Shown here piece by piece: positions 8,358 through 16,848 of a stretch of 32,084 nt of DNA. The first letter of the stretch is position 1. Every line of letters starts with the position of its first letter. The stretch comes from a virus: positions 1-32,084 of the IMG/VR virus record IMGVR_UViG_3300046466_000080. The stretch is one strand, 5' to 3'. The position numbers and the translations under genes are program-made. Under the pieces are notes generated by a model. The model had not been told where the DNA came from, searched no databases, and saw nothing but the letters and a program-made list of their open reading frames with translations.

Positions 8358-8507
8358 TCATATTGTTCTTGATATAACTCCTATGCCTTGCGCCCATAAA
8401 GAGCCATCACAACATTTTCTTGAATAAGTATTTTTGTCTTTACATAAACAAGCACGTCTTGAACCTTTAGGGCTTGTATAACTTGGAAAAAATTCTTTTT
8501 TAGGCAT
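8358..8507 (-). CDS. Small Cys-rich phage protein, 49 aa (CLCKD...CCDG type)
   Basis: A 49-codon frame starts at the ATG at 8507, which shares a base with the stop of the protease gene (TAATG). The product contains RRACLCKDKNTYSRKCCDG then LWAQGIG: four cysteines arranged CLC...CC and a C-terminal AQGIG motif. I recall very similar tiny proteins next to head genes in many flavobacterial phages, always unnamed. Its cysteines could bind metal or form disulfides in the virion. The position between protease and scaffold suggests a minor capsid role, but the function is unknown. The stop lies just before the next promoter motif. Confidence 0.7.
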   Translation of the reverse strand: MPKKEFFPSYTSPKGSRRACLCKDKNTYSRKCCDGSLWAQGIGVISRTI

Positions 8508-9433
8508 TAATTAAAATTTATACTTTTTATTTTACTAATATTTTTTTGTACTATTTTAATTCTTTCTTTTAGTTTATTTTTACTTTCGTCTAAATCATCT
8601 AAAACGCCAAAAGTAGAACGGTTTATTCCTATTTCCTGTATTGCTTTTTCTAAAGGTTGTGTGATTCTTTCAACATCTTTTAATTGTTGTTCGTATTCAT
8701 TAAGAGCCTTTTTGTAAATATTTTCAGCATCTACAATAAAATCAAATGCTCTTTCTTCTGTATCCCCTAATTCGCCTTTAACTTTATTAATTATTTTTTT
8801 TGCATCATCTACTAAAGCAAGTTCAACTTTTTCGCCTTTAACGATTTTTTCTATTTGACTTAATAGTAAGTCTGCTTCTTTTTCTTTTGACATATCTTCT
8901 TTTATTGATTCTTTTGGACGTTCCATTTTATCTGCAAAGTAGCCTTCTATAGAAAACCCTTTTACTTTACCTGTTTTTACATAGTCATTCCAGACTTCAT
9001 CATTGTTGACTTTTACAGCTCCCATCCAAGTTCCTACAGGTACATTCATACCATACTTTCTTGATTTGTCGTGTACTTCATCTTCAACAAGCCAAGATTC
9101 TACTAAACTTAAACCACTTAATGAATGTTGGTGTTCTAATGTTGAATTGTTTTGGTTACCTTTTGTCAAATACATTTGGGATGCTTTCAATACCGTATCT
9201 TTAGAGAAGTATATATAATATTCATCTTCTCCATTATTTCGATATATAGGCTTGTTTGGTATTAACAAAGCTCCCATTAATATCTTTTTTTCTTTATCTA
9301 TTTCTGCAAGTTTAATTTCATTACTTTTTAAAGCAATAAAATCTTCTTCAATGGCAGGACTTTCAACTATGGATATTGCTTCGATTCCAGATTCTTCTTG
9401 ATTTTCGTCAAGTATCAATTCAACTATCTTCAT
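8507..9433 (-). CDS. XkdF-like prohead serine protease (Peptidase_S78_2), 308 aa
   Basis: Capsid maturation protease. Residues 1-170 match the XkdF family: IVESPAIEEDFIAL near 22-35, LMGALLIPNKPIYR near 52-65, a catalytic-type histidine in STLEHQHS (H101), VESWLVEDE near 111-119, GTWMGAVKV near 134-142, and the nucleophile region GFSIEGYF (S161). The rest, about 175-308, is a charged helical region that may act as a scaffold or assembly domain. Such fusions are common for capsid proteases. It is expressed from its own promoter motif ending four bases before the ATG at 9433, and its stop is shared with the start of the small Cys-rich gene. The catalytic assignment is from family knowledge. Confidence 0.82.
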   Translation of the reverse strand: MKIVELILDENQEESGIEAISIVESPAIEEDFIALKSNEIKLAEIDKEKKILMGALLIPNKPIYRNNGEDEYYIYFSKDTVLKASQMYLTKGNQNNSTLEHQHSLSGLSLVESWLVEDEVHDKSRKYGMNVPVGTWMGAVKVNNDEVWNDYVKTGKVKGFSIEGYFADKMERPKESIKEDMSKEKEADLLLSQIEKIVKGEKVELALVDDAKKIINKVKGELGDTEERAFDFIVDAENIYKKALNEYEQQLKDVERITQPLEKAIQEIGINRSTFGVLDDLDESKNKLKERIKIVQKNISKIKSINFN

Positions 9434-9437
9434 ATTT

Positions 9438-9467
9438 TATATAACGTTATTAATTAAAAATTTTGCA
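9438..9467 (-). promoter_or_regulatory. Late-type promoter motif upstream of the protease gene
   Basis: TGCAAAA, 14 bases, then CGTTATATA on the minus strand, ending four bases before the ATG at 9433. It occupies the whole gap between the tape measure stop (9469) and the protease. If it is a promoter, transcription would start close to or at the ATG. Confidence 0.65.
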
Positions 9468-9468
9468 T

Positions 9469-11229
9469 TTATATAGTAGCTCCTTCTACAATATTTCTTT
9501 CAAGCCCTTGTGCAGTTGTTACATCATTACTTACAACGTATGCTCTGACTGGTTCTTGTGCTTGTGTTCCTAATACATCTGCTAACTGACTTGTTGCTCC
9601 CTGACCTACTACATTAAAAGCTGGTGGTGCTGCTGGTGTTGGGGGAACAGATGAACCTCCTGTTGAACCACCTCCTGAAAGTCCTGCAGGTGGCGTTGGG
9701 TCAGGCGTTGATGCTATTGTTTTTACATTTGCTAAACCTGCTGCCGTTATTGCTGCTGCACTTATAAAACCAAATATACCTCCTTGAGCATATGCCTTTG
9801 TAGCACCTGCATAAGTATCTCTAATAGCTTGTACTATTGCTATAGCTTTACCAAACTTTGAGTTTTTACCTACAATACTTGCAATGTCTGTTAATGCCTT
9901 CATTGTTAGTTCTGCTTTAGCTTTGTTTAATTGTTTTTCTAAAGAAATTTGTTCATTATTATTTTCTTGTTGAAAGGCAAGTAATTCATTGTTGGCATCT
10001 ACATAGGCTTGTGTTCCTTGTTTGTATTGATCTCTTTTTTCTGTTAATCTTTTAGCTTCTATTTCCCCTTCTTGTTTTGCAATATCTAATTGAGCCTGTA
10101 ATCTTAAATAATCATTTTCTATTTGTTCTGCTGTAAATTCAGATTGTGCTTTATTTCTTTCTGCTTCTGCATCACTTATAGATTGATTTAATTCTTTCTG
10201 TTCACGATCTAATGCTAAATCATTTGCTTTTTGTTCTGATCTAAAACCAGCAACTTGTGCTTGTACTGCTAATACTTCATTTTGTGCTTCTATTAATGCT
10301 ATTTGGTTTTCATCATTTCCGTTCTTTTTAAATTGTGCTTGAGCAGCAGCAAGTATAGCATTAGCATTAGCTAACATAGCTTTTTCTTGCTGATCTAATA
10401 CAGCGTTCAATTCATCATTGGCTTTTTTTCTTTCAGCTATAGTATTTCTTTCTTCATCTCTTACTTGTCTTAATCTTTCTGCTTGTAAGTCATATTTCTC
10501 AATTAAACCTTGATTAGCTACGGCTGCTAATTCTGCTGTTTTAGCAAGATTAACATTTTCTGCTGCAGCTTTAACAGTTTCTTTTACATAGTTAGAAGTC
10601 GCAGTAACTACCTTATCTACTGCTTCTACTGTTTTGTCAAATGAATTATCAACACCTGTAACAACGTCTACTAATTCTTTACCTGCATTTTTAGCTTCTT
10701 CCATAGCACCTGCAAAATCCCCTTCAAAAACTTTCTTTATTGCACTCCCTAAAAACCCAAGAGTATCTAATGCAGAATTAAATCTTTCAATTATATTGTT
10801 TTTAATAGCAACACCAAAGTCAATCATATTTTGTATAGGGTCATCAAACGCTGCTTTGAAAAAGTTTGTTACTGCACCAGTATTACTAAATATAAAATCA
10901 AAGAAATCATTAAATGCTAATGACAATGTTTCAAACGTAATAGAGAAAAAGTCAGCTACCTTTTGGTTTTCATTTAGAACTTCTGTAAACTTTGCAAACC
11001 CAGCTACTATAAGTCCAATACCTAATGCTTTTAAAGCACCACCTATTTTCTTAACACCTCCAGCAGTTTTATCAGATGCTTTTTCAACACCTTTTAAACC
11101 TTTAGCAGTTTCTTCATTTCCTTTTTTGACTTCTTTATTAAGATTAACTATTTCATCAGTTAGGTTATCAACACCTTTTTCTGCTTTTTTAGTTTCTATA
11201 TCTAATTGGACTTGTATTACTTCTGCCAT
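9469..11229 (-). CDS. Tape measure protein, 586 aa
   Basis: A long helical protein that sets tail length and is ejected with the DNA. The N-terminus (about 1-60) is a charged coiled coil, followed by a glycine-rich hydrophobic stretch (IGGALKALGIGLIVAGF, about 62-78) and a second hydrophobic helix zone around 90-125. Alternating coiled coil fills about 215-445, and another hydrophobic zone (FGFISAAAITAAGLANV) precedes a Pro/Gly-rich linker and a C-terminal segment with AFNVVGQG and RAYVVSNDVTTAQ. This composition is characteristic. At roughly 0.15 nm per residue it predicts a tail of about 90 nm. It lies at the end of the tail block, well separated from the tail chaperone gene, which is unusual. 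Confidence 0.8.
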   Translation of the reverse strand: MAEVIQVQLDIETKKAEKGVDNLTDEIVNLNKEVKKGNEETAKGLKGVEKASDKTAGGVKKIGGALKALGIGLIVAGFAKFTEVLNENQKVADFFSITFETLSLAFNDFFDFIFSNTGAVTNFFKAAFDDPIQNMIDFGVAIKNNIIERFNSALDTLGFLGSAIKKVFEGDFAGAMEEAKNAGKELVDVVTGVDNSFDKTVEAVDKVVTATSNYVKETVKAAAENVNLAKTAELAAVANQGLIEKYDLQAERLRQVRDEERNTIAERKKANDELNAVLDQQEKAMLANANAILAAAQAQFKKNGNDENQIALIEAQNEVLAVQAQVAGFRSEQKANDLALDREQKELNQSISDAEAERNKAQSEFTAEQIENDYLRLQAQLDIAKQEGEIEAKRLTEKRDQYKQGTQAYVDANNELLAFQQENNNEQISLEKQLNKAKAELTMKALTDIASIVGKNSKFGKAIAIVQAIRDTYAGATKAYAQGGIFGFISAAAITAAGLANVKTIASTPDPTPPAGLSGGGSTGGSSVPPTPAAPPAFNVVGQGATSQLADVLGTQAQEPVRAYVVSNDVTTAQGLERNIVEGATI

Positions 11230-11360
11230 TTTATTTCTTTTTTAATTTGTTTAAATCCTTCTTTAAAGGTTTCAGCTAATTTATATTTGCCTTGTGCAAT
11301 TCTAATTGTTTCTGTTTCTCCGTCTACGATCTTTAGTAACTCTAATATATTTTTTATCAT
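11217..11360 (-). CDS. Small tail-region protein, 47 aa
   Basis: A 47-codon frame from the ATG at 11360 to a stop inside the first codons of the tape measure gene, filling the only gap between it and the 790-aa gene. The product is charged and helical (MIKNILELLKIVDGETETIR at the start, a lysine-rich end). The overlap by 13 bases suggests translational coupling to the tape measure. I do not recognise a family. Confidence 0.5.
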   Translation of the reverse strand: MIKNILELLKIVDGETETIRIAQGKYKLAETFKEGFKQIKKEIKWQK

Positions 11361-11364
11361 AATT

Positions 11365-13737
11365 TTAAGGTTGACCACATAATATGTTTGTTATAACTCC
11401 TGATGAATTTACTGTCATACTCATAAGATATGAACTATCTGTACATCTTGTTGTTGTTTCGCTTGAACCTGTTTGATAATATGTTCCTGCCGATAATGTT
11501 GTTGTTAATGCTGTATCTGTATATATAACATCTCCATTTGATAAATTTTGTGCAGCTCCTATTTGACTATTATAATAGTAATTAGAATAATTAGGATAAG
11601 TTTGATATACGTCTGTCAAAACTCTAAAGTTTCCTGATACATTTCCAATATAATTATTGTTAAGTAATTCCATTGAGCTTTCTCCTGTTATTAAATTAGT
11701 AGTCATATTGTTTATGTTATAACTCTGATTATTAATAACTACCCTATCATTCATATTTAACTTATAAATAATCTTTAATGGTAAATACGCTTTTAATTTT
11801 GTTAATCTTCTTTTACTATTAAATATGTCTTGTATGTATGTTAAATAGTTTTCTTGAAATAATGTTCCTGTAAAATCTGTTTCTAAACTATATTCATTAA
11901 TTTCTAAATAAAAGTTTATGTTTTTTGTACTTGTTGAAGAACTTAAACTTAAACTATTGCTTGGAACATAATAAGAAGTTAATTCTGAATGAGTACCTGA
12001 CAAGTCATCTTGAAATGATATTGGTGTTGTTCCAGAACCAGTTTGTCTAATAGGATAAAAAATTAATGGTTTACCAAAAAATGCTTCAAGGTTGTCATCT
12101 ACAAAATATCCCCATTGTATCGTTGTCTCATTGTTAGGTGGAGATAGCGTAGTGTTAGCATCTACTAACCTTTCGTATTGTAAATGTTCAAAAGGTAGTG
12201 TTACTTTGTAAACAGGATTAGGAGCATCAAAATTATTACCTATTGTTGCATTACCTGTAAACTGTTCTGCTCCCCAGCGTTTACCTTGTAGTTGTTCATA
12301 TTGTAAAGCCAATAATGTTCCTGTTCCCTCGTAAGCAAACTCTATTTCTCTATATGGCAAAGCTACATTTACTTGACCTGTATTTGTATCTACATATTCG
12401 CTTATATCATAACTTGTTCCTGCTTCATAAAATTCATCTAATTTCTGTACTTTGATCTTGCCAAAGTCAGCATCTTGTGCATCACTAACATAATAAGCTG
12501 TTAGATTAAACATCTTAAATAAGCCTGTAAGAAAGTCTAATATTTTCATATCAGGTATTTGTTCTGTAATGATGAATTGAAGTGTAGCAGTAGCACCAAA
12601 CGAACCTGTATCGTATGTATCATTCCACCCCGAGCCATCTGCAAAACCTGCAAAATCCCATTCTATTTTTGAGAAGGTTATATTGGCACTTACTCTTATT
12701 ATAACTGTATAAACGGCAGCATCCATAAAGCCCATATCTCCAGGGTCGTAAGTATTGTCTCCTGTTTGTTGTGTAAATGATGCCCATACTGTACCGTTAC
12801 GATTTATTATCACATCATAAGGTTCTGATGAAGATGTTTCTATTGTTAGTTGTTGTAGTATAGTAGGTAAATAACCTTGATTAATTATTATACCAGAACC
12901 AGTTACGTTAGTAGTTTTAAAGCTAATTGTAGACAAAGGGAATGTATCTACTAAAGTAGGGAATGTAGTAACTTGTTCAGCAGGTTGCACTAATCCTTTT
13001 TTTCTATGTAACCACATATGTAGATTGTAGAACTCTGCATTACTTGTATTAAAAAAGTCATCTGTGAAAACTAATGAAGGATAATTAACTGTAATAGCTT
13101 CTATTATTTCATATAATCTTATAGCATATTTTAAGTCCTTCCAGTAAACACCATTGGAATTAGTACCTCCTCCTGTATGCCAATATAAATTACCATTGTC
13201 AGTACCGTGTGTTTGTGAATCATAATATAATCTTGATGTTGTTCCACTTGCTCCTGATGTTATTAAAGGACATAATATAGCATCACTTGTATTTTGTAAT
13301 TTTGCTTTTACATTTGTTGCATCATAGTTTAGATTATATTGGTCTAAATCACTTAATGCACCAAGTTTATCATCTCCTAATATGTCTTTTATGTTTACTG
13401 TTTCTCCAAAGAATGTGATACGATAGGCATACGCTTTATTTAGTTTTAAGTCTACGCCATCAAGTCTTATATAACCTTGTTTAAAAGCTACGTTGTTTAA
13501 TTCTATTTTTGCATCTACTTTATTTCTTGCATCAAAACCTCCAGTTATATTAAAGTTGTAATAATGCTTAAATATTTTATTATTAGTTTTAGAAGCTGGA
13601 ACTGTAAACGTTTGAGTAAATTCGGTAAATATCTTTGCAGGGTCTTTTATGTTTTGTATAGATTGATTAAACGAAACTTGTTCATCTTTAAATAAATCAA
13701 TTCTTTCATCACTAATATATAGTTGTAGTTTCTGCAT
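11365..13737 (-). CDS. Large tail protein, probable tail tip or baseplate hub, 790 aa
   Basis: A 790-residue beta-rich protein. The N-terminus (YISDERIDLFKDEQVSFNQS, then KIFTEFTQTFTVPAS) resembles a conserved tail protein that I recall from flavobacterial and cellulophagal phages. The middle has a possible carbohydrate-binding or jelly-roll region (about 260-400), and about 400-480 contains MKILDFLTGLFKMFNLTAYY, common in hub-like proteins. The C-terminal 80 residues (about 710-790) form a separate small domain with GTYYQTGSSETTTRC and a final cysteine. No catalytic motif is visible. Being the largest protein of the tail block, next to the tape measure, it is the best candidate for the tail tip or hub. 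It starts one base into the stop of the preceding gene. Confidence 0.55.
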   Translation of the reverse strand: MQKLQLYISDERIDLFKDEQVSFNQSIQNIKDPAKIFTEFTQTFTVPASKTNNKIFKHYYNFNITGGFDARNKVDAKIELNNVAFKQGYIRLDGVDLKLNKAYAYRITFFGETVNIKDILGDDKLGALSDLDQYNLNYDATNVKAKLQNTSDAILCPLITSGASGTTSRLYYDSQTHGTDNGNLYWHTGGGTNSNGVYWKDLKYAIRLYEIIEAITVNYPSLVFTDDFFNTSNAEFYNLHMWLHRKKGLVQPAEQVTTFPTLVDTFPLSTISFKTTNVTGSGIIINQGYLPTILQQLTIETSSSEPYDVIINRNGTVWASFTQQTGDNTYDPGDMGFMDAAVYTVIIRVSANITFSKIEWDFAGFADGSGWNDTYDTGSFGATATLQFIITEQIPDMKILDFLTGLFKMFNLTAYYVSDAQDADFGKIKVQKLDEFYEAGTSYDISEYVDTNTGQVNVALPYREIEFAYEGTGTLLALQYEQLQGKRWGAEQFTGNATIGNNFDAPNPVYKVTLPFEHLQYERLVDANTTLSPPNNETTIQWGYFVDDNLEAFFGKPLIFYPIRQTGSGTTPISFQDDLSGTHSELTSYYVPSNSLSLSSSTSTKNINFYLEINEYSLETDFTGTLFQENYLTYIQDIFNSKRRLTKLKAYLPLKIIYKLNMNDRVVINNQSYNINNMTTNLITGESSMELLNNNYIGNVSGNFRVLTDVYQTYPNYSNYYYNSQIGAAQNLSNGDVIYTDTALTTTLSAGTYYQTGSSETTTRCTDSSYLMSMTVNSSGVITNILCGQP

Positions 13738-14738
13738 TATCTAATGTTGTTTATGTAATCAAATGACATATCAAAATCAAATGTGTAGTCTATTAGTTTG
13801 TCGTTTAGTGAAGTCTTTTTAACCATACTATTTTTTCTAACATTTACAGGTATTACTTCATCTGTAGTTGGGTCAGTTTCTTTTGGTCTTGTAATCCAGA
13901 CTTGTTCTGATAATAATAATTGTTCAAACCATTGATTTGCCCATTCAGGATAATATCCACTACTTAATGTTACGCTTGTATTTGCTACTGTATTATAGTC
14001 TTGTTTAGTATGTGTATTTATACTATAAGTTCCAGTTGATGTTACAATATTTCTTTGAAACTGTTCTTGTTTTTTTGTTGTTGTATCTACTGATTTTAAG
14101 AAAAACCAAAGGTCTTGTAATGCACCAAACTTATTTACAAATGTAACTTTATGACCATCTCCATATTTTGTGCAATCAACTCTGTTTATATTCATTTTAG
14201 TTCCTGCTGGTGTTCCTGTTAATTCTGTTGCAGTTGCACCAAAACTATTATATACTAACGCTTCTCCTGTTGATATATAAGGTACATATCCAGCTGTATT
14301 ATTAGGAACATAAATGTAATATTCATTGTTTGTAGTACCGTTAGGGTCAGGACTTACAAGCCAAGTAGGGCGTGAACCAAAAGGAACAACAGGATTTGAA
14401 CCCTCCATAAATGTACCATAAGCATCATAGCCTTTGTCTGTTATTGATGAAGTCGTTAATGCAGTACCTGTTCCGTCTGTTGATGCGTGTGAAGTTAAGG
14501 TAGAAATAATGGTTAAAGTATCTGCTGATGAAGCATTATAAGTACCATCAAAACTTATGCTTATATAATCTCTACAAAGTTCTGCTATTTCCCAAAGCAT
14601 AGTAGCTCCTGCCGTTGTACCTTTTACTAATGTATATTGTATAGTTCCATCAATACTAATAGTTAGTTTAGCAGAATTAGCTCCTGTTCCTGCTGTTGCT
14701 GATTTATATTGTGGACTTCTTAATGCTATTGCTGCCAT
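13737..14738 (-). CDS. Tail structural protein, possible distal tail component, 333 aa
   Basis: A 333-residue, Thr/Ser-rich, beta-rich protein with FVNKFGALQDLWFFLKS near residues 205-221 and WANQWFEQLLLSEQVWITRP near 266-285. These two patterns recur in tail proteins of Bacteroidota phages as I recall. It is coupled to the 790-aa gene (shared base 13737), so the two probably act together at the tail tip. A Dit-like role is possible from the order neck protein, this protein, hub-like protein, but I see no decisive motif. Confidence 0.5.
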   Translation of the reverse strand: MAAIALRSPQYKSATAGTGANSAKLTISIDGTIQYTLVKGTTAGATMLWEIAELCRDYISISFDGTYNASSADTLTIISTLTSHASTDGTGTALTTSSITDKGYDAYGTFMEGSNPVVPFGSRPTWLVSPDPNGTTNNEYYIYVPNNTAGYVPYISTGEALVYNSFGATATELTGTPAGTKMNINRVDCTKYGDGHKVTFVNKFGALQDLWFFLKSVDTTTKKQEQFQRNIVTSTGTYSINTHTKQDYNTVANTSVTLSSGYYPEWANQWFEQLLLSEQVWITRPKETDPTTDEVIPVNVRKNSMVKKTSLNDKLIDYTFDFDMSFDYINNIR

Positions 14739-14741
14739 TGT

Positions 14742-15275
14742 TTATTTTTTTGTTCCTAATATTATTCCTTTTTCTATATCTAATATAAAGTCGTTTACTA
14801 ATTCTTGTGGCAGTCTTTTAAAAGCTGCTTCAAATGGTTTAGTAAAAAACATACTTGCTTTTATACCTTTATTTTTTATACTATTTGCAAGAATGTACCC
14901 CATTGTTTCATAAGAACCATATCTTCCTTTTTTATCTCTTGGCTGTAGACCAACACGCCTTGCAAATTTTGAAAACACTCCTGTTTTTTTTTCAAGACCT
15001 ATTAAGTTGCTACTTCTCTTATATGAAAAAGGAGACTTCTTATTTACAATATAATTAGATTTAACACCTTTAACACCTTGATCTTGATATGCACCGTATT
15101 CTTCCATTAAAAAGTTTATAATAAAACCTTTTTCTTCTTCATCAAGTGTATAGGTAATTGAGTTATATAATTCTTTAGATGCGTTATGGTTACCTTTTGT
15201 CAAATTTGTTCTTGACTGTTGGACTACATAATTTCCAAAATCTTTTAATGCCTTATTTATATTTTCAAAGTTCAT
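14742..15275 (-). CDS. HK97 gp10-like neck/tail-completion protein, 177 aa
   Basis: A 177-residue basic protein. The N-terminal helix (INKALKDFGNYVVQQSRTNL), the sequence ELYNSITYTLD and the motif EEYGAYQDQGVKG around residues 58-70 are the usual marks of the HK97 gp10 / tail-completion family, in which the tyrosine-glycine segment precedes a basic loop. A lysine/arginine-rich middle (KKSPFSYKRSS, then RDKKGRYG) and a helical C-terminus with FTKPFEAAFKRLPQELV follow. The family acts at the head-tail junction. The gene shares base 15275 with the preceding tail-terminator-like gene, giving the standard neck gene pair. Confidence 0.65.
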   Translation of the reverse strand: MNFENINKALKDFGNYVVQQSRTNLTKGNHNASKELYNSITYTLDEEEKGFIINFLMEEYGAYQDQGVKGVKSNYIVNKKSPFSYKRSSNLIGLEKKTGVFSKFARRVGLQPRDKKGRYGSYETMGYILANSIKNKGIKASMFFTKPFEAAFKRLPQELVNDFILDIEKGIILGTKK

Positions 15276-15745
15276 TAACAGATTCTTATGTCGTTATAAA
15301 TTACAATATCCATTGTTGCAGTCCATCCAGCTAATTGGTTTTCAAACCTATCATAAAATGGTTCACAATTTACGGGACTATCTAATTGATACTGATCTTT
15401 GTATAAAGTACCCATTCTTAAAACTTGTATTACTTTATTTAATACTGCTAATTGTGTATTAAGTATATCTTGTTCATTATTGTTTCCTATAAATCTATCT
15501 TCTGTTAGTAATTTAGATTGATCTACAATATCCATTGCAAGAATGCTTATGTTAAACGTAAGTGTTTGTTCTTCTTGTGTTACGTTGTTGACTATAATGT
15601 GAGCAAGAGGGAATATGTCTTGCTTGTTAAGGTTAACATCATATAGGTCTCCTGTAGTTACTGTATTACAATTTATGTCAGCTAAAAGCTGGTCTTTTAT
15701 TGTTTCAGTTAATTGGTAAAATCCCCTTATTCCTTGTTGGCTCAT
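15275..15745 (-). CDS. Tail terminator-like protein, 156 aa
   Basis: A 156-residue protein starting MSQQGIRGFYQLTETIKDQL, with the pattern DIFPLAHIIVNNV, LTFNISILAMDIVD and NTQLAVLNKVIQVLR. A helix, a short beta sheet and a long helix in this order are typical of tail terminators that cap the tail tube; I recall similar proteins beside gp10-like genes in flavobacterial phages. The ATG at 15745 overlaps the stop (15742-15744) of the frameshifted tail chaperone, so it is translationally tied to the frameshift product. Assignment rests on position and secondary-structure impression. Confidence 0.5.
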   Translation of the reverse strand: MSQQGIRGFYQLTETIKDQLLADINCNTVTTGDLYDVNLNKQDIFPLAHIIVNNVTQEEQTLTFNISILAMDIVDQSKLLTEDRFIGNNNEQDILNTQLAVLNKVIQVLRMGTLYKDQYQLDSPVNCEPFYDRFENQLAGWTATMDIVIYNDIRIC

Positions 15746-15996
15746 TTAAACTTACTTTTTATTTGTTTCGATTCTAATTCGTTTTTGTCTTTCATAAATG
15801 CTAACATCATTAAACATTTATGCATTTCTAATTTTGTGATATCTTCAAATCTTGTAATATCTCCTCCAGCGAGTCCGTAAAGGCTCGAATACCATCCCCA
15901 CTTTTTTGCAAATCCAGCACGTCCAGAAGTTGTTTCTCCTCCTTGTTCTCCAAATAATTCATCATAGTTTTCGATAATTCGATCCCTAAACGATAA
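15742..15996 (-). CDS. Frameshift-only C-terminal domain of tail chaperone (GT-like), 84 aa
   Basis: After codon 161 of the chaperone, a -1 slip continues as L-S-F-R-D-R and stays open for 84 codons, to a TGA at 15744-15742. The reading contains GRAGFAKKWGWYSSLYGLAG, then GDITRFEDITKLEMHKCLM and a KDKNELESKQIK end. This is a natural-looking protein sequence and resembles the downstream halves of tail chaperones that I recall from other Bacteroidota phages. The frame has no plausible start of its own and abuts the next gene exactly (ATGA with 15745). The fused product would be 245 residues. Family knowledge: tailed phages with long tails widely use such a frameshift to make two proteins in a fixed ratio. 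Confidence 0.78.
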   Translation of the reverse strand, partial: LSFRDRIIENYDELFGEQGGETTSGRAGFAKKWGWYSSLYGLAGGDITRFEDITKLEMHKCLMMLAFMKDKNELESKQIKSKFK

Positions 15997-16478
15997 AAAA
16001 AAAGTATAGAACCGAATACAGCATCCATAGGCATTGTAGTAATTCTGTCCTTTTTATCAGGGTCATAGTCCTCTATTAAATACTTGTTTCCCAGTTTCTG
16101 TTTGATAGGTCGGTATAATACATTCATTGCTATTTCTATATTATCCCAGTCTCCCATATAAGTATCAAGGTCAATATATTCTCCTAATGTAATTTCATCA
16201 AGATCAGGAACAAAACCATACTCTACATTGTTAAGCCAAAAGGACTGTACTAAATCAGGCTTCTGTTCAAACATATCTGATATTATTCTTGTAATACGTT
16301 CTGCATCTGACAATCTTATGTTAAGAGCATCTTGTGGTTTTACCCTACAAAATATCTCAATCATTTTAGTCTGTATGAAGTTATTATCCTTTGCTTTGTC
16401 TTGTGCTTTTAAGAACCTTTGATATTGCTTTAGTGTAATCTCATTAAGTTCGTTAGGAACGTTTATATTAGCTTTCAT
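15828..16478 (-). CDS. Tail assembly chaperone, unshifted product (G-like), 216 aa
   Basis: Lambda-G-like chaperone that would bind the tape measure and help tube polymerisation. The protein starts MKANINVPNELNEITLKQYQ, has a central segment LDEITLGEYIDLDTYMGDW (residues 93-111) and IAMNVLYRPIKQKLGNKY, all typical of the family in Bacteroidota phages. Codons 159-161 are CTT TTT TTT followed by TAT, a T9 run that gives a T-TTT-TTT heptamer in the correct phase for -1 slippage. The last 55 in-frame residues (LEEILQDLKISQN at the end) look unconserved, while the -1 frame of the same stretch encodes a convincing second domain (see 15742-15996). It is headed by a promoter motif and follows a terminator, so it opens the tail operon. 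Confidence 0.75.
   Translation of the reverse strand: MKANINVPNELNEITLKQYQRFLKAQDKAKDNNFIQTKMIEIFCRVKPQDALNIRLSDAERITRIISDMFEQKPDLVQSFWLNNVEYGFVPDLDEITLGEYIDLDTYMGDWDNIEIAMNVLYRPIKQKLGNKYLIEDYDPDKKDRITTMPMDAVFGSILFFYRLGIELSKTMMNYLENKEEKQLLDVLDLQKSGDGIRAFTDSLEEILQDLKISQN
15995..16004 (-). other. Slippery site for -1 programmed frameshift (C then T9)
   Basis: The minus strand reads C followed by nine T and then ATCG. In the zero frame this is CTT TTT TTT TAT, which holds the X-XXY-YYZ heptamer T-TTT-TTT. Slippage by one base connects the chaperone to its second domain. A homopolymer sequencing error is the alternative; the gene family makes programmed slippage more likely. Confidence 0.72.
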
Positions 16479-16481
16479 ACT

Positions 16482-16511
16482 TATATAACGTAATTAAAGT
16501 AGGATTTTAGT
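16482..16511 (-). promoter_or_regulatory. Late-type promoter motif upstream of the tail operon
   Basis: ACTAAAA, 14 bases, then CGTTATATA on the minus strand, ending three bases before the ATG at 16478. A terminator lies immediately upstream, so this is where tail transcription must restart. Confidence 0.62.
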
Positions 16512-16513
16512 AT

Positions 16514-16546
16514 AAAAAAAAAGGTGCTATTTCTAACACCCTTTTT
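16514..16546 (-). terminator. Rho-independent terminator before the tail operon
   Basis: On the minus strand GGTG and CACC form a stem extended by two AT pairs across one mismatch, closed by a small loop, with T9 after it and A5 before it. The flanking A and T runs could make it work on both strands. It ends the transcript of the terminase and tiny-gene unit. Confidence 0.78.
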
Positions 16547-16572
16547 CCAAACAAAACAACTCAATTATATAG

Positions 16573-16848
16573 TCACTCACTATAATATTTATTTTCTTCT
16601 TTTATTAATTCTAAATCATACAAGGCTTCATTCATTCTTTCTCTATATTCACTATTAGCCATTTTAGAAGCTGTAAGATCATTTTGTAAACCTGCAACGT
16701 AAATTGAATTATCAATAAACGCATCTCTTAATTTTAGAATCTCTTTGTTTTTAGGTTTTGCCTTTAACCACTTTTTAATTAATTCTCCAATTAATATTTG
16801 ATTGTTGCTGTATTCTAAATCTTGTATGTTCTGTATTTTGTTTCTCAT
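16573..16848 (-). CDS. Unknown helical protein, 91 aa
   Basis: A 91-residue charged helical protein (KKWLKAKPKNKEILKLRDAF near 26-45, a C-terminal coiled-coil-like end). No family recognised. Its ATG overlaps the stop of the upstream membrane peptide (ATGA), and it is the last gene before a terminator. A regulatory or packaging-accessory role cannot be separated from others. Confidence 0.6.
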   Translation of the reverse strand: MRNKIQNIQDLEYSNNQILIGELIKKWLKAKPKNKEILKLRDAFIDNSIYVAGLQNDLTASKMANSEYRERMNEALYDLELIKEENKYYSE

